A stretch of 64,000 nt of DNA, taken from the NCBI RefSeq assembly GCF_009909195.1, contig NZ_JAAAMU010000008.1:62001-126000 (forward strand). The letters run 5' to 3'. The position numbers were made by a program, and so were the translations under genes. Position 1 is the stretch's first letter; each line of letters starts with the position of its first letter. Source of the DNA: Paenibacillus sacheonensis (GTDB lineage: Bacteria > Bacillota > Bacilli > Paenibacillales > Paenibacillaceae). Shown here one piece after another: positions 27,106 through 36,662 of the stretch. Under the pieces are notes generated by a model, which searched no databases, had not been told where the DNA came from, and saw nothing but the letters and a program-made list of their open reading frames with translations.

Positions 27106-27141
27106 AGCATATTCCAATCTAACGTTAACGTCAACGTTAAC
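27106..27141 (-). promoter_or_regulatory. MerR-gene promoter and operator palindrome
   Basis: GTTAACGTCAACGTTAAC (27124-27141) is an 8-2-8 inverted repeat of the type bound by MerR proteins. It overlaps a minus-strand -35 TTGACG (27129-27134), with -10 TATGCT at 27106-27111 and a 17-bp spacer. Autoregulation of the operon is inferred. Confidence 0.55.
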
Positions 27142-27261
27142 TTTTGCTTGCGCCTCTTGCTGTCACAAATTGATCTTATTAAGATGTCCACGACGGTTCA
27201 ACACGATTCATCTGCTTGTCCATCATGAAATACCGGCAAACGCACACGCGGACTGGATGCG

Positions 27262-27296
27262 AAAAAAAGGCTCCCGCCTAACCGGAGCCTTTCTTT
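27262..27296. terminator. Terminator downstream of the collagen-like gene
   Basis: AAAGGCTCCCGCC pairs with GGAGCCTTT and has A and T runs on both sides. It lies about 140 bp past the collagen-like gene's stop. The remaining 27142-27434 sequence shows no credible gene: a 57-codon frame there lacks a ribosome site and runs through this hairpin. Confidence 0.7.
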
Positions 27297-27434
27297 CTGA
27301 CAGCGCGGGGCGGACGGACGAAGATACGACCGGCGCAAATCCGCCTTCCGCGATCGGCCTCCAGATGGGATAAAGCTGCTGCTCCCTGCCACTCATGGTT
27401 AAACGTACAGGGGCGCTTGCGCGTTTCTTGTTCC

Positions 27435-28214
27435 TTAAGCCAGCGAGAGACCCGCGCTCGCATAACCGACAACCGTATCGACGAGCGCAACCCCCGTCGC
27501 TGTCGCGGAGAAGACCATTAATAGCCGCGTTCCCGGCGTTACGGGTATCGCAAGCCCCGTCGTGATTCCGCTCGAGATGGCGCCGAGCGCGAGGATGCCC
27601 GTAAGCGGAGGCGTCAAGACGACGACCGCTCCCGGAATCGGGTTGAAGATATTGTTTGGCGTCGGAGAGCTGTAAAGCTGTGCCGTAATGGTAACGGTCG
27701 TGCCTACAAGCGTCAGAGCCAAGGTCGTGCTGAAATAAGCCGCAATGGATGTAATCGTCCGGGCATCCGGAACGGAGAATGCCATGTTCAGCAGCGTACC
27801 TGCGGCACCGGTGAGGTCGATCGTCGTACCCAGGAGCGCAACTCCCGGAGCAGAGCTGCCGAAACCGACCAGCGTCGTCGTACCGACAAGCCCGCCGAGC
27901 ACCGTCGTCAGGATGGCCGGCGTCCCCGAAGCGAACGGGATGAGCGCGCTTGATCCCGTCGGCCCGGTTGGTCCGGTCAGGCCCGTAGCTCCCGTTGCTC
28001 CCGTTGCTCCCGTAGCGCCGGCTGCTCCCGCCGCTCCTGTCGGCCCCGTCGGGCCTGTTGCACCTACTCCCGGGCCGGTAGCTCCCGTTGGTCCCGTAGG
28101 TCCGGTGATTCCTATTCCTGCAGGTCCGGCTGCGCCTGTCGAGCCTGTTGCTCCTGTCGCTCCTGTTGCTCCGCGCGGTCCCGGTGGACCGGGAGGCCCT
28201 GGATGTCTGCCCAT
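27435..28214 (-). CDS. Collagen-like exosporium-type protein with BclB C-terminal domain
   Basis: The first ~95 of 259 residues are Gly-X-Y repeats, mostly GPTGPTG and GATGATG, typical of BclA/BclB filaments on Bacillus spore surfaces. The rest ([17 protein letters not shown]... GFGSSAPG...) matches the BclB-type C-terminal beta-rich trimerising domain. No classical signal peptide is seen, as usual for exosporium proteins assembled from the mother cell. The ATG has GGGAG eight bases upstream. The YheC/YheD-like gene on the other side supports a sporulation context, but no sporulation promoter was convincingly identified. Confidence 0.85.
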   Translation of the reverse strand: MGRHPGPPGPPGPRGATGATGATGSTGAAGPAGIGITGPTGPTGATGPGVGATGPTGPTGAAGAAGATGATGATGATGLTGPTGPTGSSALIPFASGTPAILTTVLGGLVGTTTLVGFGSSAPGVALLGTTIDLTGAAGTLLNMAFSVPDARTITSIAAYFSTTLALTLVGTTVTITAQLYSSPTPNNIFNPIPGAVVVLTPPLTGILALGAISSGITTGLAIPVTPGTRLLMVFSATATGVALVDTVVGYASAGLSLA

Positions 28215-28414
28215 TCACTCATCTCCCTAATTATAGACTTACGACATCATACAAAACGGGAGCGATAAGGCGCACGACATACGCCCACGCCGGCAAAAAT
28301 AGGCTGAGCACGCGCACCATTGGCTGATTTTCCGTCCTGGCATGCCATTGTCCCATACCGTTCGGCAGCATTTGCATTACATGTAAGAGGATTGTCTGCC
28401 GGGGAGTGACAAGA

Positions 28415-29569
28415 GTGGAGAAGCTCAAACTTATCGCGATCATGGTGCCGACCAGAAGCAGCCGGGCACGCACCTTGCGCATCTATCAACGTTATTGCGA
28501 TCCTTCCATCCGACTGATCGCGTTTTGTCCGAACGATCTGCTCTGGGCCAAACGGCGGGTTATCGGGCTGTCCGCTTACAAAGGCCGCCGGAAGCAGCGG
28601 GTCTTCCCTTTGCCGGACGTCGTCTATAATCGCTGCTTCAACCAGAAAACGGAGACCATCGCGCGTCTCGAAGCGGCGATCGGGCATAATAAGTGCTTCA
28701 ACATCATCAACTTCTTCAACAAATGGTACCTGTACAACATCCTAAAGCCATCCGGCGTCTCGCCATACGTACCGGATACGTACCTCTATGATCGGGACGA
28801 ACTGCCGGGGCTGCTGAAACGGTACAGGCTGATGTACATCAAGCCGGTGTACGGGTCCATGGGCAAGTTCGTATACCGGATCGAATGGATGGAAACCGGC
28901 GAGATCCATGTGGCCCTGCACAGCCTGACGGCGAAATTTATATGCAACAGCCCCGAGGACGTGCAGAAGCTGCTGGATAAGCATCTGGACGGACGAAAAT
29001 ATCTCGTGCAGCAAGGCATTCGCAGCCAGCTGCTGGGCCGGCGGTATTTTGATTTTCGGGTGCTGATGCAGAAGAACCGGAGCGGCCAATGGGCCATTAC
29101 CAATATCGTGACGAGATTCGCTTATCGCCAATACTTCAATACGGCTGTCTGCGAAGCCGTCGTGGACGCGGCCGAGATTCTTCCGCTCGTATTCGGGCCG
29201 AACGAGATCGGAGACATCGCGCAGGGTCTCGAGGTTACGAGCCGCGGCGCCGCGCTGGCGGCCGAGGAGCAGCTCGGTCTGTTGGGGGAGCTGAGCGTGG
29301 ATTTTATCGTCGATACGGAGAACCGGCTATGGATCATCGAGCTGAACGGCAAGCCCCATAAGAGCATCTATGAGGACTTAAAAGGGCGTGCCTTCCAGCA
29401 GCATATCTTCCGGCGGCCGATGGAGTATGCCGCTTATCTCGCAGAAACGAAAGCGTACCCTGCGACTCCGTCGGACACCCGGCTGGTCACCCGGCCGGAC
29501 CCCAAGCCGGCCATCCGGACGGACGCCCCGCCCAGCACAAATAACCCCGCTCCCTCCAAGCCGGAGTAG
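28415..29569 (+). CDS. YheC/YheD-family spore-coat-associated protein (ATP-grasp-like)
   Basis: 384 residues. The middle fits the YheC/YheD group: VVYNRCFNQKTE, FNKWYLYNILKPSGV..PDTYLY, YIKPVYGSMGKFVYRIE, and a C-terminal ELSVDFIVDTENRLWIIELNGKP that resembles the ATP-grasp metal site (Asp, Glu, Asn). Family members are coat-associated in Bacillus spores; their chemistry is unknown. The start is probably GTG 28415 with GGGAG eight bases upstream. The last ~30 residues are a Pro/Thr-rich tail. Confidence 0.85.
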   Translation: MEKLKLIAIMVPTRSSRARTLRIYQRYCDPSIRLIAFCPNDLLWAKRRVIGLSAYKGRRKQRVFPLPDVVYNRCFNQKTETIARLEAAIGHNKCFNIINFFNKWYLYNILKPSGVSPYVPDTYLYDRDELPGLLKRYRLMYIKPVYGSMGKFVYRIEWMETGEIHVALHSLTAKFICNSPEDVQKLLDKHLDGRKYLVQQGIRSQLLGRRYFDFRVLMQKNRSGQWAITNIVTRFAYRQYFNTAVCEAVVDAAEILPLVFGPNEIGDIAQGLEVTSRGAALAAEEQLGLLGELSVDFIVDTENRLWIIELNGKPHKSIYEDLKGRAFQQHIFRRPMEYAAYLAETKAYPATPSDTRLVTRPDPKPAIRTDAPPSTNNPAPSKPE

Positions 29570-29683
29570 AACGGGGTTCGTACCGGTCCATATCCCGACC
29601 GGCCGCCGACATTATGTGGTTGAATCGCGCAGCGCTAAGCTTCTCCGACTAGCGAAGTTAAGCTGCGCTAAACCTTGCGCCGC

Positions 29684-30088
29684 TTACTTGTGCGTCAGCA
29701 CGATATTGCGTTCTTGGAACACCTTGCGAACGACGTCGAGCGCGCCGCAGGCCTTCGGAAATCCCGCATATCCCCCGCAGTGGAGGACGATCTCGAGAAT
29801 TTCCTCCGGGCGCATGCCGACGTTCAGCGCCGCGTGAAGATGGAAGGGCAGCTGTTCCATCGCTCCTTGCGTGATGAGCGAGGTGATCGTGATGGTCTCG
29901 CGCTGCTGAATGCTGAGCGTCTCCCGCGAATACAGGTCGCCGAAGCCGAACGCAATCAGCGTATGGCCGAAATCGGGGAAGAACTCCCCGATCTGCTTGA
30001 TCATGCTCACGCCATGGTCGCCGACCATCGTCTTCAGCGTCTCGATGCCCGTGTCATAACGTTCCTGATTGGTTTGCGATGGATTCAT
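29684..30088 (-). CDS. Carboxymuconolactone decarboxylase-family protein
   Basis: A small helical protein (134 residues) with the CMD core LITQGAMEQLPFHLHAALNVGMRPEEILEIV and HCGGYAGFPKACGAL given in order. Family members act as decarboxylases or AhpD-like peroxidase partners. Only one Cys lies in the AhpD-like region, so no CxxC redox pair is seen. It starts 12 bp after the TPP-enzyme gene with AAGGAGG, hence one operon. Confidence 0.9.
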   Translation of the reverse strand: MNPSQTNQERYDTGIETLKTMVGDHGVSMIKQIGEFFPDFGHTLIAFGFGDLYSRETLSIQQRETITITSLITQGAMEQLPFHLHAALNVGMRPEEILEIVLHCGGYAGFPKACGALDVVRKVFQERNIVLTHK

Positions 30089-30100
30089 GCCGTCTCCTCC

Positions 30101-31723
30101 TTAGCCCCGTTTCATGGTCGGGGGAATTTCCCTAGGATCCATAATAATATCGATGACGCAGGTTTGATTGGATTGAATGGCATCCGCGACGGCGCTTCGC
30201 AGCTCTTCCTCCGTCGTGCAGCGGTAGCCTCTGGCGCCGAGCGCCTCGCCGAACTTGGCCGCATCGAGCGGTACCTTGTACGTCGTCCCGACCGCTCTGC
30301 CCAAGTTCCGTTCCATGCCTTTATCGACCATGTCGATGCTTTGATTGTTTGCGACGAAGTAGAGCACGGGAGCGTCATAGTTAACGGACGTCGACAGCTC
30401 CGTGCCGTTCATGAGCATGCAGCCGTCGCCCGTCAGGCACGCGATCGTTCTATCCGGAGCCCCGAACTTCGCCCCGACCGCATAGCCGATGCCCCTTCCC
30501 ATCGTGGCATAGACTTCCTCGAAATAAAACGTGCCCGGCACTTGAATGTCGAAATATTTGATCGCATAGAAGGAATGACTGCCCGCATCCCCGTAAACGA
30601 TCGTATCCGCAGGGAGCTGCTCGCGAAGTACGTCCATCACCTGCCGGCCGCGCAGATAACCGTTCGGCTCATGCTCCGGTTCAATCTCGAGCGTATCCGG
30701 AAGCTCCCGGCGAGGAAGCTCGATATCCGCGAACTTCAACATTGCCTGCAGGTTCAAGCGAATGTTTCCCAGCACCGCCGTCGTCGGGATCGGCAGCGCC
30801 CTGCCGATAAACCGCGAATCGAAATCGAAGTGAAGCACATGCTTCGGATACACGGTTGGCGAGAGCCCCGGCACCTCCAGATCGCTCAGTTGGCTGCCGA
30901 TGACGATCAGCAAGTCGACGCCTTCGCGAAGATAGTCTTCCGTATTGGCGTTACCTCCAAGGCCGTATGGCCCGAGATGCAGCGGATGATCGGTGCGGAT
31001 TACCCCTTTGCCTCCTGGCGTCGTCGCCACGGGAAGGGCCCACTTCTCGGCAAAAGCCTCGATCTCGCGGTAAGCCTGCTCCGCGTGCAGCGCCCCGCCA
31101 ACGAGCAGCAGCGGACGCTTCGCATCGGCCAGCAGGGATGCCGCCATGTCCAAGTTCGATGCCACGGTCCCCGGGTATCGGTCCGGAAGCTGCAGATCGA
31201 AGTCCTCGATCTGTTCCGTCAGGACATCCAGCGGGATACATAGATGGACAGGTCCCCGAACGCCGGTGAACGCGCGGTCCATGGCGTGCTCCAAGTAGTT
31301 CCGGAGCAGCCCGCCGCGGTCCACGCGAGCGCTGAATTTGGTGACGGGCTCGAACATCTTGACGAGATCCGTTCCGAACATCGTGCTGTCCTGGCCAAGC
31401 ACTTTTCCGATGTCGCGAATAGGCGGAGAACCGGTAATGAACAATACGGGCAGATGGGTGAAGAGCGCTTGCCCGGCGGCGGTCAGCATATTGATGCCCC
31501 CGGGTCCGGCCGTTCCGACCGCGACGCCAAGGCCGTCCCGTACGAACGAATAGCCCGCTGCCGCGAGGCCGGCTCCTTCCTCATGCTTGCTGAGCACGAA
31601 CGCGATGCCCGCGTTGTCCATCTCGAGAATGAGCGGCGTAATCGGCTTCCCTGGTATTCCAAACGTATGGGTGACACCCCATCGGGCCAAATGCTTGACG
31701 AGAACGCTGCTTACTGTAGGCAT
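30101..31723 (-). CDS. Thiamine-diphosphate enzyme, acetolactate synthase / pyruvate oxidase-like
   Basis: The three-domain TPP fold is complete in 540 residues: an N-terminal Pyr domain with the catalytic Glu (LSKHEEGAGLAAAGYSF), a central domain, and a C-terminal PP domain with the Mg/TPP motif GDGCMLMNGTELSTSVN. It could act on pyruvate or another 2-keto acid; the FAD-binding marks of pyruvate oxidase are not clear. AGGGGGA precedes the ATG. It lies 24 bp after the GGDEF-EAL gene and ahead of a CMD protein, so all three may be co-transcribed. Confidence 0.9.
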   Translation of the reverse strand: MPTVSSVLVKHLARWGVTHTFGIPGKPITPLILEMDNAGIAFVLSKHEEGAGLAAAGYSFVRDGLGVAVGTAGPGGINMLTAAGQALFTHLPVLFITGSPPIRDIGKVLGQDSTMFGTDLVKMFEPVTKFSARVDRGGLLRNYLEHAMDRAFTGVRGPVHLCIPLDVLTEQIEDFDLQLPDRYPGTVASNLDMAASLLADAKRPLLLVGGALHAEQAYREIEAFAEKWALPVATTPGGKGVIRTDHPLHLGPYGLGGNANTEDYLREGVDLLIVIGSQLSDLEVPGLSPTVYPKHVLHFDFDSRFIGRALPIPTTAVLGNIRLNLQAMLKFADIELPRRELPDTLEIEPEHEPNGYLRGRQVMDVLREQLPADTIVYGDAGSHSFYAIKYFDIQVPGTFYFEEVYATMGRGIGYAVGAKFGAPDRTIACLTGDGCMLMNGTELSTSVNYDAPVLYFVANNQSIDMVDKGMERNLGRAVGTTYKVPLDAAKFGEALGARGYRCTTEEELRSAVADAIQSNQTCVIDIIMDPREIPPTMKRG

Positions 31724-31747
31724 TGAGCTAAATCCCCCTATTTGATA

Positions 31748-34003
31748 TCAATAAAGCTTCTTCATCTTGGAAACCAGCTCCGGAAACGACCGTTCGAATT
31801 CTTCCGCAGGGATGGGAGGACTGAAATAATAGCCCTGTACCTCATCGCATTTCTGAACCTGCAGAAAACGAAGCTGATCCTTCTCCTCCACGCCTTCGGC
31901 AACCACTTCGAGATTCATGCTGTGGGCCATCGCAATAATGACGCTTACGATATTCGTCCCGTTCAACCCTCTGCTGATGTCCCTCACGAAGCTTTGATCG
32001 ATTTTCAAGCGGTTGATCGAGAAATTCTTCAAGTAGCTCAACGAACTGTAACCCGTTCCGAAGTCGTCGATGCTGATTTGGATGCCGAGCGAATGCAGCT
32101 TGCGCAGCATCGGGATGGCGTGCTCGACGTTCATCGTCATCGTCTCGGTAATCTCGAGGTCCAGATACTTCGGATTCAGGCCCGTCTCGTCCAGCGCCGC
32201 CTTCACGACGTCGACGAGGCCGTCGTCCAGAAATTCCATGGAAGACAAGTTGACGGAGACGCGGAATGGCGGAAGCCCCTGCTCCTGCCACTTCTTGTTC
32301 TGCCTGCAGGCGGTGCGCAGCACCCAGGTATCGATTTGATGAATCAGGCCTGTCTCTTCCGCGATGGGAATGAAGTCGTTCGGCGGAATCAAGCCCTTCG
32401 CGGGATGCTGCCAGCGGACCAGCGCCTCCACGCCCTTCAGCTCCCCGGTGCTGATATCCACCTGCGGCTGATAGTACAGACGGAACTCATTGTTCTCGAT
32501 CGCTTTGCGAAGCGAGCTCTCCAGCACGATTCGCTCGCGGGTGGTAATGTTCATATCCGGAGAATACAAGGCATACGTGTTGAGCCCTCGGCCCTTCGCG
32601 CTGTACATCGCCGTATCCGCCGTGATCATCAGCTCTTCCAAGTTCGATCCGTCCTTCGGATAGATCGAGATTCCGGCGCTTGCGGTCAGATGGAAGTCGT
32701 AGCCGTTCAGGTTAAGCGGCTCCTTGAAGACCTGCAGGATGTCCTTGACCCGCTTCACCGCTTCCTGCTCGCAATTCACATGGGAGAAGGCGAACATGAA
32801 TTCATCGCCGCCCATCCTTGCGACGAATTCGTCAGGCGCCAGGATCTCCCGAAGCCGGGAAGCAACCATAACGAGCAGCGTGTCCCCGCTCGAGTGGCCG
32901 AGCGTATCGTTGATAATCTTGAAACGGTCCAAATCCAGGCAGACGACGGCAACCTGCCTGTCCGATTCCTGCATCTGCTGGATCAACGCGGTCACTCTGT
33001 TCTTATAGAACCGGCGATTCGGGAGCTTCGTAAGATCATCGTGATTCGCCAAGTAATTGTACCGCTCCTCGGCCTTGACCCGATCCGTGATGCTCCTGAA
33101 TTGGCCGAAAGCGCCGAGCAGCGTCTTCTTCTCGTCGTAGAGCGGGAAAGCGTCGAACAGGCAGACGAGCCGGTCCTCGGCCTCGTTGTGCTCGAAGCTC
33201 ATTTGGATATCCTCGAAGGTCGTCCCGTTCTGGATGACCTCGTAGATATATTCGCCCATGCTCGGCAGGTAGCGTACTTCCGTGCCCAGCATCTCCTCCT
33301 TGGACCTTCCGGTAAACAGCTCCGCGTATTGATTGAAGGCGATGATCTCCCCTTCCCGGCTCGTGAGCACGATGCCGTTGCGGGTATTGTCCATGATGAT
33401 CTGGTTTAAAATATTGAGCTTCTGGTTCTGCTTGCGCAGGAGCAGCTCCCGTTCGATCGAATCGACCGTCGTGGCCAGCATCGTAATCATCATCGGATTC
33501 TGGAATTCCTTGGCCGTCATGATCGTGACGCTGCCGAGCAGATCGTTGACGTCCGTGTAATGGAACGCGACGGCATAGCATGCGGAGCCATGCAAATATT
33601 CGTGGTAATGGTCGTCGCCGATCAGTTCGATGGGCGACTGGTTATACTTCAGCGAGAGATTCACCACGTTGGTGCCCATGCTCGCTTCCGTAAACTGCAC
33701 GCCGGGCCGGATGCCGAGATCGTTGATCGTCTTGCGAATCGTTTCGTCGCCCATCATGTGAAGCACGAAGCCCCGGTCGTCGTTGACCGACAAGAGCAGC
33801 GGCGTCCCTTGGAGAAGCTGCAGGATCTTATCGCCGAAGAAGCTGACGACGGACAGGATCTCGTCGTACTCCTCCCGTAAATTCCGGAGTTCATCGGGAG
33901 TCAGGATTTTCTGGGGGAAGGGGATGATTTTCGGGTCCATGCCGATGTCCAAACAATACCGATTTGATTCCAGAATAAAGCCAGGCTTTTCTGTCCTAAT
34001 CAT
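31748..34003 (-). CDS. GAF-PAS-GGDEF-EAL cyclic-di-GMP enzyme
   Basis: 751 residues: an N-terminal GAF-like region (~40-195, GIRPGVQFTEASMGTNVV, resembling sigma-54 activator input domains), PAS (~205-310), GGDEF (~325-485) and EAL (~495-745). The cyclase motif GGDEF is intact (MGGDEFMF). The phosphodiesterase has EALVRWQHP, the ITET Glu, IDDFGTGYSSL, KIDQSFVRD and AEGVEE, so both activities are possible. No membrane segment is seen. It should set c-di-GMP levels in response to a small ligand or redox signal sensed by GAF/PAS. GGGGG precedes the ATG. Confidence 0.93.
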   Translation of the reverse strand: MIRTEKPGFILESNRYCLDIGMDPKIIPFPQKILTPDELRNLREEYDEILSVVSFFGDKILQLLQGTPLLLSVNDDRGFVLHMMGDETIRKTINDLGIRPGVQFTEASMGTNVVNLSLKYNQSPIELIGDDHYHEYLHGSACYAVAFHYTDVNDLLGSVTIMTAKEFQNPMMITMLATTVDSIERELLLRKQNQKLNILNQIIMDNTRNGIVLTSREGEIIAFNQYAELFTGRSKEEMLGTEVRYLPSMGEYIYEVIQNGTTFEDIQMSFEHNEAEDRLVCLFDAFPLYDEKKTLLGAFGQFRSITDRVKAEERYNYLANHDDLTKLPNRRFYKNRVTALIQQMQESDRQVAVVCLDLDRFKIINDTLGHSSGDTLLVMVASRLREILAPDEFVARMGGDEFMFAFSHVNCEQEAVKRVKDILQVFKEPLNLNGYDFHLTASAGISIYPKDGSNLEELMITADTAMYSAKGRGLNTYALYSPDMNITTRERIVLESSLRKAIENNEFRLYYQPQVDISTGELKGVEALVRWQHPAKGLIPPNDFIPIAEETGLIHQIDTWVLRTACRQNKKWQEQGLPPFRVSVNLSSMEFLDDGLVDVVKAALDETGLNPKYLDLEITETMTMNVEHAIPMLRKLHSLGIQISIDDFGTGYSSLSYLKNFSINRLKIDQSFVRDISRGLNGTNIVSVIIAMAHSMNLEVVAEGVEEKDQLRFLQVQKCDEVQGYYFSPPIPAEEFERSFPELVSKMKKLY

Positions 34004-34065
34004 ATTTAGCCCCCATTTTGCTAACCGCTTTGCAAGCGTTGAAATGCTGAACCGAACGCCATACT

Positions 34066-34080
34066 TGTAATTAACTTACA
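34066..34080 (-). promoter_or_regulatory. Palindrome upstream of the GGDEF-EAL gene
   Basis: TGTAATTAACTTACA is a TGTAA-N5-TTACA palindrome 63 bp upstream of the start codon, in an A/T-rich stretch. The binding protein is unknown. Confidence 0.35.
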
Positions 34081-34160
34081 TTTATAAAATTGTCCTTCTT
34101 CTAGTTGTCGTCATTCGTCATGCGGGCAATAGAATAATAGAGCGTCTGGAATGAGCAAGG

Positions 34161-34311
34161 ATGATGAAAATGAGGTTTGACCGCAAATACAAGTACGGAG
34201 GCATTAATGAGTAGAAAAGCGGTTTGTCAAGCTCCGACGGGACCATTGACACCCATCGTAGCAAATGATAAAAAACCGGTAAAAAATGCAAGTATTTTAA
34301 TAGTATTGTAG
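34161..34311 (+). CDS. Two overlapping micro-ORFs, the second a 34-residue peptide
   Basis: ORF 1 (34161-34214, 17 residues) overlaps the start of ORF 2 (34207-34311). ORF 2 has GGAGG five bases before its ATG and encodes a 34-residue peptide, MSRKAVCQAPTGPLTP followed by a basic stretch and a hydrophobic end ASILIVL. The ATGAGTAG overlap and strong ribosome site suggest coupled translation. I recognise no family, and no modification or export gene is adjacent. The rest of the 34004-34461 gap holds only a palindrome and a terminator. Confidence 0.35.
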
Positions 34312-34383
34312 ACGATTTCTATTTTTTTGTCGATAAATGTCTCTCCTCGGGCAGCAGGACTGTAGCCCTGTTTCCGCATGCCG

Positions 34384-34415
34384 AAAAACACCCAAGCGCG
34401 GAGGCTTCGGTGTTT
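34384..34415 (-). terminator. Terminator of the MDR dehydrogenase gene
   Basis: Minus-strand AAACACCGAAGC pairs with GCTTGGGTGTTT and ends in T residues. Confidence 0.75.
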
Positions 34416-34461
34416 GGCCGGGAACGGAAACGACGTATGGGCAAAGGGCGGGCAGCTTCGC

Positions 34462-35442
34462 TTATTTCTCTCCCGGACGGCTCCAATCGAACAGCACGAA
34501 CGGTTCCTCGAAACGGCGGTTCAATAAGCCGTCATAGGCCTCCTGCGCGTCATGCGGAGACATCGTTCGCGTATGCGGCTTCACGTCCAGGAAGCCTTCC
34601 GCGAGCCATCGCAGCGCCAGGGCGAGGCCGCCCATGATGCTGTGCGGCTGGAAGTGCCCCGGATGGATCGGCAGCTCCCATTCCCATCCGCTCCGCAGGA
34701 CGACATAGTTGTAGAAAACCTCCTGCAGCAGCTCCTGCGCGTAGAGGTCGGTGCTGCGCTTCCACGGAACGCCGATCATGACGACCTCGCCGCGCGGACG
34801 GACGATGCGGCATGCGTCCAGCACCGCGGATTCGTGGCCGGAGCAGTCCACCGCGAGCGCCGTTTGCCGCTTCCACGCCGGATTTTCGAGCGGCATTGCC
34901 GCCGCCGTCTGCGAAATGCCGGAGTCTCTTGCCGTCTCCAGCCGGCTCTCTATCGGATCGACGATCAGGACGTCATAGCCGCTGCGCTTGAACAGATGGG
35001 CGGCCAGCAGTCCGACGGGGCCAGCACCCGAGATGACGACCCGTTCCCCCGGGCGGGCTGCGGTCGTCATCAGCGTCGTCATGCTGACGTTCATCAGCCG
35101 CGCGATCGTCGCCGCGGCCGGATCCAGCCCCTCCGGAACGAGGACGGCTTCATCGGCCGGAATGTGCTGGAAGCTTCGGTGAGGGCTCATGCTGAACACG
35201 CGGTCGCCGGGCTTGAAGCCCTCCACGCCTTCGCCGACCTGCTCGATCTCGAACACGGCCGCATAACCGGGCTTCGCCGGCGCCGTCCGCTCGTTGAGAA
35301 AATAATAGTGCAGCTCCGTTCCCGGGCTGATGAACGAATAGAGCGTTCTCCCCAGCATATGGTTCGGCGCCGGCCGCTCGGGCTTCTCGATGGCCCCGAG
35401 ACCCGCCTGCTGCTTGCCTGTGATCAATATCTCGGCTTCCAT
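34462..35442 (-). CDS. Zinc-type alcohol dehydrogenase-like (MDR family) oxidoreductase
   Basis: 326 residues. The N-terminal GroES-like part (LYSFISPGTELHYYF; PGYAAVFEIEQVGEGV) is followed by a Rossmann domain with GAGPVGLLAAHLFKRSG and Asp after beta-2 (IVDP), indicating NAD. The structural-zinc Cys cluster is absent. The SPGTE motif recalls the bacteriochlorophyllide/threonine-dehydrogenase-like MDR subgroup that acts on sugars or polyols. The ATG at 35442 has GAGGAGG upstream; longer frames lack similarity. It diverges from an AraC regulator, so it probably belongs to a sugar-utilisation switch. Confidence 0.88.
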   Translation of the reverse strand: MEAEILITGKQQAGLGAIEKPERPAPNHMLGRTLYSFISPGTELHYYFLNERTAPAKPGYAAVFEIEQVGEGVEGFKPGDRVFSMSPHRSFQHIPADEAVLVPEGLDPAAATIARLMNVSMTTLMTTAARPGERVVISGAGPVGLLAAHLFKRSGYDVLIVDPIESRLETARDSGISQTAAAMPLENPAWKRQTALAVDCSGHESAVLDACRIVRPRGEVVMIGVPWKRSTDLYAQELLQEVFYNYVVLRSGWEWELPIHPGHFQPHSIMGGLALALRWLAEGFLDVKPHTRTMSPHDAQEAYDGLLNRRFEEPFVLFDWSRPGEK

Positions 35443-35761
35443 GCTCATCCTCCTCCTCGCTTGAATCGCTGCGGCTGCGCCGATGCGGCGTGCCCTCGCT
35501 TCTATTTCTTCTTCCTCTTCTACCGCGGCAGCCGGAGGAAGCGCCCTCCAATGACAGGCCTTTATCCTCTTCACTATACGACTGCGGCCGCCGAGCCGGA
35601 ATAGCTGGAAGTGCGAAGAATATATCTGAAAATCGCAGTGTATGCCGACGCTGGCATCGTGTATTCTGAGGATAGGTTGTCCTCAGCAGTTTTCAAGTCG
35701 GCCTGGTGCTGACCATGATGGCCGTCACATATATCTTGCCGTATGAACGAGGAGGAAGCTC

Positions 35762-36610
35762 ATGAGAGGCGTCGATCTGATCGGCATACGCATTCCCCAC
35801 ATGGAGGTCGGAAGCAGCGCCGGCTTTCCCGACGGCTGGGTGCACGAGAAGACCGTTCCGTTCGGCATCGTGGCGCAGGCCACCGCCGGATCGTACAAGC
35901 TGCAGACGGAGTCGGGCACGTATGTCGTCACGGGTTCGGAAGCGTTTCTGACGCCCGCTCACCTGCCGCTTCGCATCACGCATATTGCCGACCCGGATAC
36001 CGGCCTCATGTCGGCGCGATTCGTGCATTTTCAATTCGTCGTGATGGACACGTTCGACCTGTTCCACTTGTACGAGCTGCCGCTTACCTGCGACGCCGAG
36101 ACAGGACGACGCTTCGGGGAGCTGATTGAAGCGATGCTGGCGCTTCGGGAGACGGGGCCGGACGGAGCCTCGTCGATTGCCGTCATCGCGAAGAACAATG
36201 AGCTGGCCTATCGGCTGCTCTCCCTGCTGCTGGAACTCGCGACGCCGACCGAACGAAGCGCCTCGCTGCTGAACGCCGCCCAAGAGCTGCAGCCGGTGCT
36301 GGCCCATATCCGCGATCATTGGGCGGATGCGATCGATATCGACGTGCTTCTCCGGAAGTTCGCGGGGTCGCGCTCGCTATTGTTCCAGCTGTTCCGCAAG
36401 CAGTTCCAGCAATCGCCGATGGACTACGTGAAATCCACGCGCCTGAACGAAGCCTATCGGAAACTGTGCACCACGGATATGCCTGTTGCCGAGATCGCGC
36501 TGATGAGCGGCTTCGCCAACTCCTTTCATTTCAGCCGCGAGTTCAAGGCGAAGTTCGGGAGGACGCCTACGGAGGCGCGCCGAGCGAATCGGCTGTGGAT
36601 GTCGACTTGA
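35762..36610 (+). CDS. AraC-family transcriptional regulator
   Basis: 282 residues. An N-terminal cupin-like sensing part (PFGIVAQATAGSYKLQTESG) precedes two C-terminal helix-turn-helix units (ID​VLLRKFAGSRSLLFQLF; PVAEIALMSGFANSFHFSREF), ending KFGRTPTEARR as usual. AraC proteins of this layout bind a sugar and activate nearby catabolic genes; the divergent dehydrogenase is the obvious target. GAGGAGG precedes the ATG. Confidence 0.93.
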   Translation: MRGVDLIGIRIPHMEVGSSAGFPDGWVHEKTVPFGIVAQATAGSYKLQTESGTYVVTGSEAFLTPAHLPLRITHIADPDTGLMSARFVHFQFVVMDTFDLFHLYELPLTCDAETGRRFGELIEAMLALRETGPDGASSIAVIAKNNELAYRLLSLLLELATPTERSASLLNAAQELQPVLAHIRDHWADAIDIDVLLRKFAGSRSLLFQLFRKQFQQSPMDYVKSTRLNEAYRKLCTTDMPVAEIALMSGFANSFHFSREFKAKFGRTPTEARRANRLWMST

Positions 36611-36662
36611 GGTACTAGAGTGCGGAGCGAATGCTGCCCGCCGTTCTCGGCCTTGCTATCCA

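Noticed and set aside
27223-28218. Minus-strand frame overlapping the collagen-like gene
   Set aside because: It is a shifted reading of the Gly-X-Y codons. The other frame has clean GPTG repeats, a BclB-type end and a ribosome site.
28231-28482. 83-codon minus-strand frame between the collagen-like and YheC/YheD-like genes
   Set aside because: It overlaps the start of the YheC/YheD-like gene and shows no ribosome site or recognisable motif.
34004-34461. Cyclic-di-GMP riboswitch upstream of the GGDEF-EAL gene
   Set aside because: No conserved GEMM-type paired elements were recognised in the leader; only a short palindrome is present.
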